Source: Streptomyces sp. NBC_00094
GTDB taxonomy: Bacteria; Actinomycetota; Actinomycetes; Streptomycetales; Streptomycetaceae
Length of the DNA stretch: 64,000 nucleotides
NCBI RefSeq assembly: GCF_026343125.1
Contig: NZ_JAPEMB010000001.1
Coordinates: 5,151,501 to 5,215,500 of the forward strand
Direction: 5' to 3'
In this document: piece by piece, positions 1 to 7,018 of the stretch
Position numbering within the stretch: the stretch's first letter is position 1
How the letters are laid out: each line of letters starts with the position of its first letter
Notes under the pieces: model-generated
Databases searched by the model: none
Seen by the model: the letters and a program-made list of their open reading frames with translations, nothing else
Told to the model about the DNA's origin: nothing
Made by a program: the position numbers and the translations under genes

Positions 1-2
1 TG

Positions 3-311
3 CTCGCCGCCGTCACCTCGGGTGACGCCGGCGGAGTCGTACCGCAGGTGACCGCGACCCTGACCTCGCTGGTCAACCTGGCCGTCGCCACCGTGCTCGG
101 CAGCGGGCTGCCCGCACCGGACCTGGCCGGCCTGCCCGCGCTCCCGGCGCTCCCGGTCGCCGTGCCGGAGCTGCCCGTCGACCCGCCCGAGCTGCCCGTC
201 GAGCCGCCGGCGCTGCCCGTCGACCCGCCGGCGCTCCCGGTCGACCCGCCCGTGAAGCCGCCCGTCGACGTCCCCGAGCTGCCGGTCAAGCCCCCGCTGC
301 CCGTCAGGTAA
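3..311 (+). CDS. C-terminal part of a Pro/Val-rich, probably exported protein (5' end outside window)
   Basis: The reading frame is open from the left edge, so only about the last 102 codons are present. The visible part begins with an Ala/Val/Gly-rich stretch and ends in a low-complexity tail built on variants of LPVDPPELPVEPP, with a roughly 6-7 residue step. The frame ends in TAA and is followed directly by a strong hairpin terminator. Tails of this kind are common in streptomycete secreted or wall-associated proteins, and the next genes downstream also encode exported proteins, so a surface role is likely. No enzymatic domain is visible. An internal ATG at 48 exists but has no convincing ribosome site. 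Confidence 0.6.
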   Translation, partial: LAAVTSGDAGGVVPQVTATLTSLVNLAVATVLGSGLPAPDLAGLPALPALPVAVPELPVDPPELPVEPPALPVDPPALPVDPPVKPPVDVPELPVKPPLPVR

Positions 312-317
312 TCCCCG

Positions 318-365
318 CGAAGGCCCGCACCGGCCCGGCGTCCGCCGAGTCGGTGCGGGCCTTCG
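318..365 (+). terminator. Intrinsic terminator hairpin
   Basis: A perfect 15-bp inverted repeat (CGAAGGCCCGCACCG at 318-332 and its complement at 351-365) encloses an 18-nt loop. It starts 7 nt after the stop codon of the partial gene. There is no U-tract, which is usual in Streptomyces. Confidence 0.8.
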
Positions 366-537
366 CGCGCGACAAATAGCACCGGTCGACTTCGATCGGG
401 TGCAGTGTCGAGAAATCCTTCCTCCCGGAGTTTCCGGGGAGCGCACTTCTCGTTACAGAAGGCAGAACAACACGCGGGATTCAGCCAAGAACCCTGTGTG
501 GCACGTGACTTGAAAGTTCAGAGGAAGGATTCTCCCC

Positions 538-828
538 ATGAAGTCCACCAAGGTCGCCGCGCTCGTCGCCGGTTCGCTCGTGGCGCTGGGTGCCGCCGCG
601 CCCGCCATGGCCACGGAGGCGCTGACCCCCACCAGTCTGAATGGTGGGCTTGAGGCGATCGCCGCCAATGGACTGAAGACGGACGTCCTGAGCAGCACCA
701 CGGACGGCTCTCCGGTGAAGACCGCCACGGACACCCTGGGGCAGCTCAACGAGGCCGGGAAGGGCGGCTCCGCGCTGCTCGGCGGCCTCCCGGTCGCAGG
801 TCCGGTCGGTAGCCCGCTGGGCGGCTGA
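538..828 (+). CDS. Small secreted protein, function unknown
   Basis: This 96-residue protein starts at an ATG preceded by AGAGGAAGG (about 10 nt upstream). Residues 1-25 form a classical signal peptide: Lys at positions 2 and 5, an Ala/Val/Leu core and an APAMA cleavage motif. The mature part, about 70 residues, is small, Gly/Thr/Leu-rich and has no cysteine, so it is not a chaplin. It lies in a run of exported-protein genes leading to a chaplin and is followed by a short GC hairpin. I do not recognise the family. A role in the hyphal surface is inferred from context only. Confidence 0.75.
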   Translation: MKSTKVAALVAGSLVALGAAAPAMATEALTPTSLNGGLEAIAANGLKTDVLSSTTDGSPVKTATDTLGQLNEAGKGGSALLGGLPVAGPVGSPLGG

Positions 829-857
829 TCGAATGATTTTCTGATCGGCCGCCGTGT

Positions 858-879
858 GGCCCCCGCTCGACGCGGGGCC
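858..879 (+). terminator. Short GC hairpin after the small secreted protein gene
   Basis: GGCCCC (858-863) pairs with GGGGCC (874-879) about 30 nt after the stop codon. The stem is short, so termination is plausible but not certain. Confidence 0.4.
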
Positions 880-987
880 TCGCTCCCTACTCTCTGGTCC
901 ATCCCACGCGAACGTCGGCGTGGACTGGCCGGTCGGAGCGAGGGGGGATCCTCGCCGGTCTCTCCCTTTCTCCAGAGGAAGAGCGGT

Positions 988-2046
988 ATGCGGTCCATCA
1001 TCAGCAGGAAAGTACTCACCGCAGCAGCAGCGACCGGCATTCTGTCGCTGACCGGCGGATTCGCCATTGCCGCCAACTCCCATGCCGGTACGGGTGATTC
1101 ACCCGGTCCCGGTGCGGCAGGTCATGTGCAGGCGCCCCTGCCGGCCGATGTCTGCGGCAAGAGCATGGAACTCGGCGATCTCGTCGCGGCGGCCGTCGGC
1201 GACCTCTGCGCCCAGGCGGGGGAACCCGGCGGCTACGGCGACGAGCCGGGCGAGCCGACCGAGCCCCCGACGAATCCGCCGCACACCGAGCCGCCGACGA
1301 CACCGCCGCATACAGAGCCGCCGACGACGCCGCCGCATACAGAGCCGCCCACCACTCCGCCGCACACCACCCCTCCGCCGACCAACCCGGACGAGCCCGG
1401 TGAGTGCGAGGCCCCCGCCCCCGGTGAGGAGCCGGAGCCGGGTTGTGAGGAGCCGACGACTCCGCCGACCACTCCGCCGACGTCCCCGCCGTGGACGCCT
1501 CCGACCAACCCGGATGAGCCCGGTGAGTGCGAGGCCCCCGCCCCGGGCGAGGAGCCGGAGCCCGGTTGTGAGGAGCCGACCACTCCGCCGACTTCCCCGC
1601 CGCACACCACCCCTCCGCCGACCAACCCGGACGAGCCGGGTGAGTGCGAGGCCCCCGCTCCCGGTGAGGAGCCGGAGCCCGGTTGTGAGGAGCCGACCAC
1701 TCCGCCGACGACTCCGCCCACCACTCCGCCGACGTCCCCGCCGTGGACGCCGCCGACCAACCCGGACGAGCCCGGTGAGTGCGAGGAGCCCGCCCCGGGT
1801 GAGGAGCCGGAGCCCGGTTGCGAGGAGCCGACCACTCCGCCGACCACTCCGCCCACCTCCCCGCCGTGGACGCCTCCGACCAACCCGGACGAGCCGAGCA
1901 ACCCGACCACCCCGCCGGGCGGCCCCGAACTCCCCGACACCGGCAGCGACCCCGCGCTCATGGGCGCGGCCGCGATCAGCGCCGCGCTGATCATCGGCGG
2001 CACCGTCGTCTACCTCCGAGGCGGACGGATCTCCCGCCGTCACTGA
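988..2046 (+). CDS. LPXTG wall-anchored protein with chaplin-like N-terminal domain and Pro/Thr repeat stalk
   Basis: The ATG at 988 follows AGAGGAAGAG and gives 352 residues. Domains in order: signal peptide (about 1-31, ending IAANSHA); a short globular part (about 32-75) with two cysteines 17 residues apart (CGKSMELGDLVAAAVGDLC), the same spacing and a similar pattern to the chaplin core CGNTVSVIGLLNPAFGNTC; a stalk of about 230 residues made of Pro/Thr-rich repeats containing NPDEPGECE and GEEPEPGCEEP; then a sorting signal, LPDTG, a hydrophobic segment and a basic tail (RGGRISRRH). Sortase anchoring to peptidoglycan is therefore expected. Long chaplins (ChpA-C) carry two chaplin domains and a sorting signal; this protein has one very divergent domain and an unusually long stalk. 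Paired cysteines recur in each repeat. Confidence 0.85.
   Translation: MRSIISRKVLTAAAATGILSLTGGFAIAANSHAGTGDSPGPGAAGHVQAPLPADVCGKSMELGDLVAAAVGDLCAQAGEPGGYGDEPGEPTEPPTNPPHTEPPTTPPHTEPPTTPPHTEPPTTPPHTTPPPTNPDEPGECEAPAPGEEPEPGCEEPTTPPTTPPTSPPWTPPTNPDEPGECEAPAPGEEPEPGCEEPTTPPTSPPHTTPPPTNPDEPGECEAPAPGEEPEPGCEEPTTPPTTPPTTPPTSPPWTPPTNPDEPGECEEPAPGEEPEPGCEEPTTPPTTPPTSPPWTPPTNPDEPSNPTTPPGGPELPDTGSDPALMGAAAISAALIIGGTVVYLRGGRISRRH
1381..1910 (+). repeat. Imperfect long tandem repeats coding for the wall-spanning stalk
   Basis: The string ACCAACCCGGA (or a one-base variant) recurs at 1381, 1504, 1621, 1756 and 1879. The unit lengths are therefore 123, 117, 135 and 123 bp, all multiples of three. Units differ mainly in the number of CCGACCACT (Pro-Thr-Thr) triplets, which suggests in-frame expansion and contraction of the stalk. 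Confidence 0.85.
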
Positions 2047-2164
2047 CGCCACAGGCTGACGGAACGTCAATCAAGGCCCCCGCCTTCACCGGTGGGGGCC
2101 TCCGACGTTGCTGCACACAGGGGAATTCCGCCACGTTTCCCCCGAACGCCTCGTTCTCCAGAGC

Positions 2165-2677
2165 ATGACTCTGCGCTCTCACGCCGGCATGGGAATCCTC
2201 ATGACCGCACTCGCCTCCGCCGCCCTGGCCGCCCCGGCCTCCGCCGTCGAGGCACCGGTGATCGTCCCGCTCCAGGGCCTGGAGCCGGTGCTCCCGATGG
2301 ACGCCCCGACGGTGGCCACCGGTGTGCCCGTCCCGATGCCCGGCGCACCCACCGGCTTCCAGAAGGGCCTCGGTGCCCTGCCGGATGTCACCCTGCCCAG
2401 CGTGCCGCTCGCCGGCACCCTGCCGAAGACCGTCGTGGACGCGCCGCTGCCCGAGCTCCTGGACGGCAGCGACCCCGGCCGGGCCCTCCTCAGCAGCCCG
2501 CACTCGGAGATGAGGGCGGCCACGCCCGGCGCCGTCGTCGGCAACCCGGTGGAGGCCCCGCGCGGGAACGGACTCGCCGGCCTCCCGGACCTGGCGAAGC
2601 CTCAGGTCGGCCTCCTCACCCCCGTACTCAGCGGAGCCCTCGACCCCCAGCTGGGCCTGGCGCCGACCTCGCACTGA
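2165..2677 (+). CDS. Secreted protein, Pro/Leu/Val-rich, function unknown
   Basis: The ATG at 2165 gives 170 residues with a signal peptide (MTLRSHAGMGILMTALASAA and onward, ending APASA at about residue 27). A second ATG at 2189 would give a shorter signal peptide and cannot be excluded, since neither start has a strong ribosome site. The mature chain has no cysteine and is rich in short LP, VP and GLP motifs, like the tail of the partial gene at the left edge, so the two may belong to one family of surface proteins. It is followed by a strong hairpin and then by the chaplin gene. No catalytic motif is visible. Confidence 0.7.
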   Translation: MTLRSHAGMGILMTALASAALAAPASAVEAPVIVPLQGLEPVLPMDAPTVATGVPVPMPGAPTGFQKGLGALPDVTLPSVPLAGTLPKTVVDAPLPELLDGSDPGRALLSSPHSEMRAATPGAVVGNPVEAPRGNGLAGLPDLAKPQVGLLTPVLSGALDPQLGLAPTSH

Positions 2678-2772
2678 CGCGACCGCGCACCCCGGGCGGG
2701 TGAAGACACGATTCTTCCCCGCCACCCCGGGGATCGTTGATCGTTATAGGCGAAGGCTCGTCGCATGGCCGC

Positions 2773-2846
2773 GGCCCGTGGACCGAGGCCCGTCCCGCCG
2801 TAACCGGCGGCGGGCGTCCTCCGGTCCACGGGCCATTCTTTTCGGA
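2773..2846 (+). terminator. Intrinsic terminator with T-rich tail
   Basis: GGCCCGTGGACCG (2773-2785) pairs perfectly with 2822-2834. The stem is followed by ATTCTTTTCGG and further T-rich sequence. It separates the unknown secreted protein gene from the chaplin gene. Confidence 0.8.
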
Positions 2847-2965
2847 TCTTTTCGGTTTTTCCCCGTCTCGTTCGGCTCAATGACCGTGACCAGCTCCGTT
2901 GACGGGCGTTGTAGGGGAGTCGGCCGTGATTCCTGCGGTCGCTTTCCACGTCCAAGGAGTTCTTG

Positions 2966-3253
2966 ATGTCTCGCATCGCGAAGGCTGCCGCTGTTCTCGC
3001 CGGCACGGGTGCCGTGGCCCTCAGCGGAGCCGGCCTGGCCGTCGCCGACTCGGGCGCCGAGGCCGTCGCCGCCCACTCGCCCGGTGTCGCCTCCGGCAAC
3101 GTCGTCCAGGTCCCGGTCCACGTCCCGGTCAACCTCTGCGGCAACACCGTCAGCGTCATCGGCCTGCTCAACCCGGCCTTCGGCAACACCTGCGTCAACG
3201 CCGACGGTCACGACAACGGTCACGACAACGGTGACGGCGGCTACGGCGGCTGA
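2966..3253 (+). CDS. chpG: Short chaplin, ChpG-like
   Basis: This 95-residue protein starts at the ATG at 2966 (a TTG one codon earlier is less likely), with AAGGAG 7-8 nt upstream. Residues 1-28 are a signal peptide ending GLAVADS. The mature part is one chaplin domain: SPGVASGNVVQVPVHVPVNL, then two cysteines bracketing GNTVSVIGLLNPAFGNT. The tail is Asp/His/Asn-rich and ends DGGYGG. Short chaplins are secreted amyloid-forming coat proteins that lower surface tension and let aerial hyphae emerge. The neighbouring melC2/melC1 operon matches, from memory, the chpG-melC2-melC1 order of S. coelicolor, which supports the ChpG assignment. The acidic tail (NADGHDNGHDNGDGGYGG) replaces the usual Asp-Lys tail. 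Confidence 0.93.
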   Translation: MSRIAKAAAVLAGTGAVALSGAGLAVADSGAEAVAAHSPGVASGNVVQVPVHVPVNLCGNTVSVIGLLNPAFGNTCVNADGHDNGHDNGDGGYGG

Positions 3254-3270
3254 TCCCCCTCCGTTTCGCT

Positions 3271-3309
3271 CGGGTGTCCCCCCGGCCCGCCAGGCCGGGG
3301 GGACACCCG
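3271..3309. terminator. Bidirectional terminator between chaplin and tyrosinase genes
   Basis: A perfect 17-bp stem (CGGGTGTCCCCCCGGCC at 3271-3287 and its complement at 3293-3309) has a 5-nt loop. It lies 17 nt after the chaplin stop and 12 nt after the melC2 stop, so it serves both convergent genes. Confidence 0.85.
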
Positions 3310-3320
3310 TCTGTGCGGGG

Positions 3321-4187
3321 TCAGGCGTACCGGTAGATCCGGCTGTGGTCGAACAGCTCCGCCGGGGTGACCCCCCACGGCTCCATCGGCTGGTGCCGGG
3401 CGACGACCTTGCGGTACTGCGCGTCCCCGAGCGGCGGCGGCTCCGCCGGCAGGTACGCGGCACCGGGGTTGCGCTGCTGCCACCGCGACCAGACCAGGTC
3501 GACGAAGGAGTGGTGCAGCCAGAAGACCGGGTCGTTGACGGAGCCGCCGCCGAGCATCAGCCCGCCGACCCAGCGGTGGACCCGGTTGTGGATCCGGAAC
3601 CTCTCGTTGCCCCGGCCCGGGGCCCAGCCCTCCAGCCGGTTGCGGAAGCCGGAGACGCTCGTGGAGTTCCAGGGCGCCACGTCGTACACCCGCTCCCGCA
3701 TCACCTCGTCCAGCTGGGCCTGGGTGGGGAGCGCGATCGGGTCGCGAGGCCGGCCGAAGTCCCTGGTCAGGAAGCGGGTCTCGGTCATCCCGTACGTGAC
3801 GTTCCACCGCCCGGCGGAGTGGGCGAAGGGGCCGGTCATGACCTGGAGGTCGGCGCGGCGCCCGTTGCCGCCCAGGAAGTCCTCGCCCCAGATCGAGGAG
3901 GCCGGACTGTTGTCCCGGGTCCAGTCCCAGTACGGGACGGAGACCGTCGGATCGAGCCGGCGCAGCGCCTTCTCGAACTCCAGCAGGAACCTGCGGTGCC
4001 AGGGCAGGAAGCTCGGGGCCATGTGGGCCGTCCTGAGCCGCCCCTCCCCGTCGGCCGTGTAGTGGTCGATGTGGGTGCGGACGAACTCGTCGTACGCGCC
4101 GGTCCGCTTGAGCTCCAGGACGGCGGCGACGAACTTCCGGCGCTCGGCGCCGGTCAGGTCGCGCTGGTTCTTACGCGTGTACACCAC
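3321..4187 (-). CDS. melC2: Tyrosinase (melanin-forming, type-3 copper enzyme)
   Basis: This 288-residue protein oxidises monophenols and diphenols to o-quinones, giving melanin. All six copper ligands are visible: CuA H39, H55 (in RTAHMAPSFL) and H64 (LPWHRRFLLEFE); CuB H200 and H204 (IHNRVH) and H226 (FWLHHS). The length is slightly above the usual 270-275. There is no signal peptide, as expected for an enzyme exported with its MelC1 partner. The start is the GTG at 4187 (a second GTG follows at once), with GGGAGGGAG upstream. It overlaps melC1 by 17 bp, so the two are translationally coupled. The sequence differs enough from common MelC2 that it could belong to the second streptomycete tyrosinase lineage (MelD2). 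Confidence 0.95.
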   Translation of the reverse strand: MVYTRKNQRDLTGAERRKFVAAVLELKRTGAYDEFVRTHIDHYTADGEGRLRTAHMAPSFLPWHRRFLLEFEKALRRLDPTVSVPYWDWTRDNSPASSIWGEDFLGGNGRRADLQVMTGPFAHSAGRWNVTYGMTETRFLTRDFGRPRDPIALPTQAQLDEVMRERVYDVAPWNSTSVSGFRNRLEGWAPGRGNERFRIHNRVHRWVGGLMLGGGSVNDPVFWLHHSFVDLVWSRWQQRNPGAAYLPAEPPPLGDAQYRKVVARHQPMEPWGVTPAELFDHSRIYRYA

Positions 4188-4584
4188 GCGGGCTCCCTCC
4201 CGTCGGGTCGGTGTGGACGCCGTGGGCCGCGGCGAGCCGGGACAGCGGCGCCGCCCCCAGCTCGTCGACGGCGGCGCGGGTGGCCGCCAGCGGCGTCGGG
4301 CAGGACTCGTAGTGGTCGATCGGCGATACGTAGCCGCCGTCGGCGCACCGCATCAGGTGCAGCGGCCGGCCGTCGACGAGGGCCACCGGGGCGCCGTCGG
4401 GGCCGGAGAGGCCCCGGATGCGGCGGCCCCCGTACATCTCGTCGAAGGCGAGCGGGTCGCGCGCCGTCCCGGACGGCTCTCCCGGCGGGGTGCGGGTCGC
4501 GATGCGGCCGAGCGCACCGCCGGTGAAGGCGGTGACGGCCAGAGCGAAGAGGGACCGCAGTGCGACGCGGCGCGGGACGATCAT
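4171..4584 (-). CDS. melC1: Tyrosinase cofactor / copper-transfer and export chaperone
   Basis: This 137-residue protein delivers copper to apo-tyrosinase and carries it out of the cell. The ATG at 4584 follows AGGAG at good spacing, so the longer upstream frame is not used. The N-terminus has twin arginines followed by a hydrophobic stretch (VPRRVALRSLFALAVTAF), consistent with Tat export of the MelC1-MelC2 complex. The conserved core FDEMYGGRRIRG ... LVDGRPLHLMRCADGGYVSPIDHYESCPTPLAATRAAVDELG is typical of MelC1, with His and Cys residues that can bind copper. It is the first gene of the melC operon and overlaps melC2. Confidence 0.93.
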   Translation of the reverse strand: MIVPRRVALRSLFALAVTAFTGGALGRIATRTPPGEPSGTARDPLAFDEMYGGRRIRGLSGPDGAPVALVDGRPLHLMRCADGGYVSPIDHYESCPTPLAATRAAVDELGAAPLSRLAAAHGVHTDPTGGSPRGVHA

Positions 4585-4733
4585 GAGTGATCTCCTCGGG
4601 TCGGCAATTGCCCTCAGGGCACAACGATGAAAACCCGGGTTCGTTGCGCCGGAAATGCCGGAGGCGTGAATATCGACCGTTCGGGTGAAATTGGCGCGGG
4701 GAAAGGGTGGTTGGGCCACTAGCATCCGTATTC

Positions 4734-5237
4734 ATGACCACTTCCAATGTCGTTTCCTCGGCGCGCAGCGCCTCTCCGCTGGGAACTCTCACGGTGATTC
4801 CGTGGTCCAGCGAGCCCTCCGCCGACTCGGCCGGCACGCCGTTCCTGATGGCGTATTCGCTCGGCGACGGCCGGGACGGCCCGGAGGCCGGTCAGCAGGC
4901 GATGCGGACGGCTCTGGAGTCCATGGGGCTGTCGGTCGGCGACCGGCTCTTCGACCTGGAGAAGGACGCGGGGATCAACGCGACGCTCCTCGTGGAGGGC
5001 GGCTCCGCCGTCCTCAACCTGCCCTTCCTCAAGGTGCAGTGCCCGGTGCCGGACGAATGGCAGGCGGCCGCCCGCGAGCGCGGCCAGGTCTACCTCATCT
5101 GCTCCGTCCGGCCCTGGCCCGAGGCGGTCCCCGGCCGGCCGGTCGACGAGGCGCGGCTGCGCTCCTTCGTCTCCGACGAGGAGATGCTCGCGGAGAGCGC
5201 CCACGTCCTGATGCCGATCAGGCGCCTGCAGGGCTGA
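4734..5237 (+). CDS. Small conserved streptomycete protein, DUF5949-like
   Basis: The ATG at 4734 gives 167 residues with no signal peptide or membrane segment. Visible landmarks are LGTLTVIPWSSEPS, PFLMAYSLGDGRDGPEAGQQAMRTALESMGL, NATLLVEGGSAVLNLPFLKVQCPVPDEWQAAARERGQVYLICSVRPWPEA and a C-terminal ESAHVLMPIRRL. This pattern resembles, from memory, a streptomycete family annotated only as a domain of unknown function (DUF5949). It is divergent from melC1 across a 150-bp gap that must hold both promoters. It is followed at 26 bp by the VKOR-type gene, so the two may be cotranscribed. No ribosome site of note is visible. Confidence 0.8.
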   Translation: MTTSNVVSSARSASPLGTLTVIPWSSEPSADSAGTPFLMAYSLGDGRDGPEAGQQAMRTALESMGLSVGDRLFDLEKDAGINATLLVEGGSAVLNLPFLKVQCPVPDEWQAAARERGQVYLICSVRPWPEAVPGRPVDEARLRSFVSDEEMLAESAHVLMPIRRLQG

Positions 5238-5263
5238 GCGGGAGAACGGAAGGGGGTCACGGC

Positions 5264-5914
5264 ATGGCGACGGTGGACGTACGGGGCGGGGTGCCGGGGC
5301 AGCGGCAGGAGGAGTCCGCGCGGGGGGCCGCGGGGACGGGGATCGGCGCGAGCCGGGCCTTCGCCTGGATGCTGATGATCACCGGGGCGGCGGGCGTGCT
5401 CTCCGGCTGGGTGATCACGATCGACAAGTTCAAGCTCCTGGAGGACCCCGGCTTCCAGCCCGGGTGCAGCCTGAACCCGGTCGTCTCCTGCGGCAACATC
5501 ATGAAGAGCGAGCAGGCGGGGGTCTTCGGCTTCCCTAATCCGATGCTCGGGCTCGTGACGTACGCCGTCGTCGTCGCCGTCGGTGCCGGGCTCCTCGCCG
5601 GGGCCCGTTACCGGGGCTGGCTCTGGCTCGGCCTCAACGCCGGGATGCTCTTCGGGGTCGGCTTCTGCACCTGGCTCATGTACCAGTCGCTGTACGAGAT
5701 CAACTCGCTCTGTCTGTGGTGCTGCCTGGCCTGGGTCGCGACCATCGTCATGTTCTGGCACGTGACCGCGCACAACGTCGGGGCCGGGCTGCTGCCCGCG
5801 CCGGCCGGGGTGCGGACCTTCCTCGGCGAGTTCGCCTTCGCCCTGCCCGTCCTGCACATCGGGATCATCGGGATGCTGATCCTGACCCGCTGGTGGGACT
5901 TCTGGACGAGCTGA
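5264..5914 (+). CDS. Vitamin K epoxide reductase (VKOR)-family membrane thiol oxidoreductase
   Basis: The ATG at 5264, with GGAAGGGGG upstream, gives 216 residues. After a cytoplasmic N-terminus of about 30 residues there are four or five hydrophobic segments. The VKOR signatures are present: C68 and C76 flank SLNPVVS in the first extracytoplasmic loop, and C150-L-W-C153 is the active-site CxxC in a later helix, followed by a further Cys. Bacterial VKOR homologues replace DsbB: they reoxidise a DsbA-like thiol oxidase and pass electrons to menaquinone, and so drive disulfide formation in exported proteins. That suits a locus rich in exported proteins. The next gene starts one base after its stop. 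Confidence 0.92.
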   Translation: MATVDVRGGVPGQRQEESARGAAGTGIGASRAFAWMLMITGAAGVLSGWVITIDKFKLLEDPGFQPGCSLNPVVSCGNIMKSEQAGVFGFPNPMLGLVTYAVVVAVGAGLLAGARYRGWLWLGLNAGMLFGVGFCTWLMYQSLYEINSLCLWCCLAWVATIVMFWHVTAHNVGAGLLPAPAGVRTFLGEFAFALPVLHIGIIGMLILTRWWDFWTS

Positions 5915-5915
5915 C

Positions 5916-6962
5916 GTGAGCCGACCTCCCGTCGGGATTCCCCGGCTCTCCTGGCCGCGGGCCGCACTGACCGTGCTGCTCGCGGCCGTTCTCGTGTTCC
6001 TGCTGGCGCCCGAGCGGCTCGCGCCCGGCGGGCGCCATACCGGGAGCGGGGGAACGGCCGAGCGGCAGCCGTTGCCGGAGCCGCTGCCCGGGGTGCCCTC
6101 GGGCTTCTTCACCGGCTCCGACGAGGCCGGGGTGCGGCGGATCGCGCAGGTGCAGGCCTGGCTCGGTGGCGAGACACTGACCGTCGGCCACACCTACCTG
6201 CCGGGGGACCGCTGGTCCAACATCGAGGGGCATCCGGCGCTCTTCGAGCCCTGGGCGCGGTGGAAGGAGGAGCGGCCCGGGCGGCTCTTCGTCCTGAACG
6301 TGCCGCTGCTCGACCGCAACGAGGCGGGGCTGCCGGACGCGGAGGTGCGGGCGGGGCTGCGGAGCGGCGCGGGCGGTGCCTTCGACGGGCACTTCCGGGT
6401 GCTGGGGGAGCGGCTGGTGGAGCACGGGCTGGGGGACGCGGTCCTGGTGCTGGGCTGGGAGATGAACGGCACCACGTACAGCCATCGCTGTGGACCGGAC
6501 CCGACGGCCTGGAAGGCGTACTGGCGGCGGGTCGTGGAGGTGCTGCGCGGGGTGGGGGGGCAGCGGTTCCGCTTCGACTTCACGCCGAGCCGGGGGCTCG
6601 ACGCCGTGGCGTGGCCGCTCTGCTACCCGGGTGACGACGTCGTCGACATCATCGGGATGGACGCCTACGACCAGCCGGCGGGGCTCTCCTTCGAGGAGCA
6701 GGTGACCGAGGAGTACGGGCTCGAACACCACGTGCGGTTCGCGGCGACGCACGGGAAGCCGGTCTCGTACCCGGAGTGGGGGCTCTTCCGGAACGGGGAC
6801 AACCCGGTGTACGTGCGGGGGATGCTCGACTGGTTCGCGGCGCACCGGCCGGTCTACCAGACGGTCACGGACTACTGCCCGCACGGGGTGTGGGAGTGCG
6901 CGGACAATCCGGAGTCGGCGCGGATCGTCCGGGGAGCGCTGGGGGCTGCGGCGAGCCGGTAG
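5916..6962 (+). CDS. Exported GH26-like glycoside hydrolase
   Basis: The GTG at 5916 gives 348 residues and follows the VKOR stop by 1 bp, so the genes are coupled. Residues 1-32 are an uncleaved or cleavable signal anchor (WPRAALTVLLAAVLVFLLAP). The catalytic region shows GH26 features: an acid/base Glu at E182 in LGWEMNG, and a nucleophile Glu at E287 in VSYPEWG, on the expected strand ends of a TIM barrel, with IIGMDAYDQPAG between them. GH26 enzymes cut beta-mannan or mixed glucans. The exact substrate cannot be read from the sequence. Sharing an operon with a disulfide-forming enzyme would fit its several cysteines (CGPD, LCYPGDD, YCPHGVWECAD). Confidence 0.82.
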   Translation: MSRPPVGIPRLSWPRAALTVLLAAVLVFLLAPERLAPGGRHTGSGGTAERQPLPEPLPGVPSGFFTGSDEAGVRRIAQVQAWLGGETLTVGHTYLPGDRWSNIEGHPALFEPWARWKEERPGRLFVLNVPLLDRNEAGLPDAEVRAGLRSGAGGAFDGHFRVLGERLVEHGLGDAVLVLGWEMNGTTYSHRCGPDPTAWKAYWRRVVEVLRGVGGQRFRFDFTPSRGLDAVAWPLCYPGDDVVDIIGMDAYDQPAGLSFEEQVTEEYGLEHHVRFAATHGKPVSYPEWGLFRNGDNPVYVRGMLDWFAAHRPVYQTVTDYCPHGVWECADNPESARIVRGALGAAASR

Positions 6963-6965
6963 GGC

Positions 6966-6982
6966 GGCCTGATCGACAGGCC
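6966..6982. terminator. Weak bidirectional hairpin
   Basis: GGCCTG (6966-6971) and CAGGCC (6977-6982) form a 6-bp stem with a 5-nt loop between two convergent genes. It is short and has no U-tract, so termination is only likely. Confidence 0.4.
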
Positions 6983-7018
6983 CCCCTCGGCCTTCCGGGT
7001 CGCCGCGCCCGCCGAGCG

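Noticed and set aside
1067-2070. Long frames in other phases and on the minus strand across the Pro/Thr repeat gene
   Set aside because: They are Arg- or Gly-rich by-products of the repeats. Only the LPXTG frame has a signal peptide, sorting signal and ribosome site.
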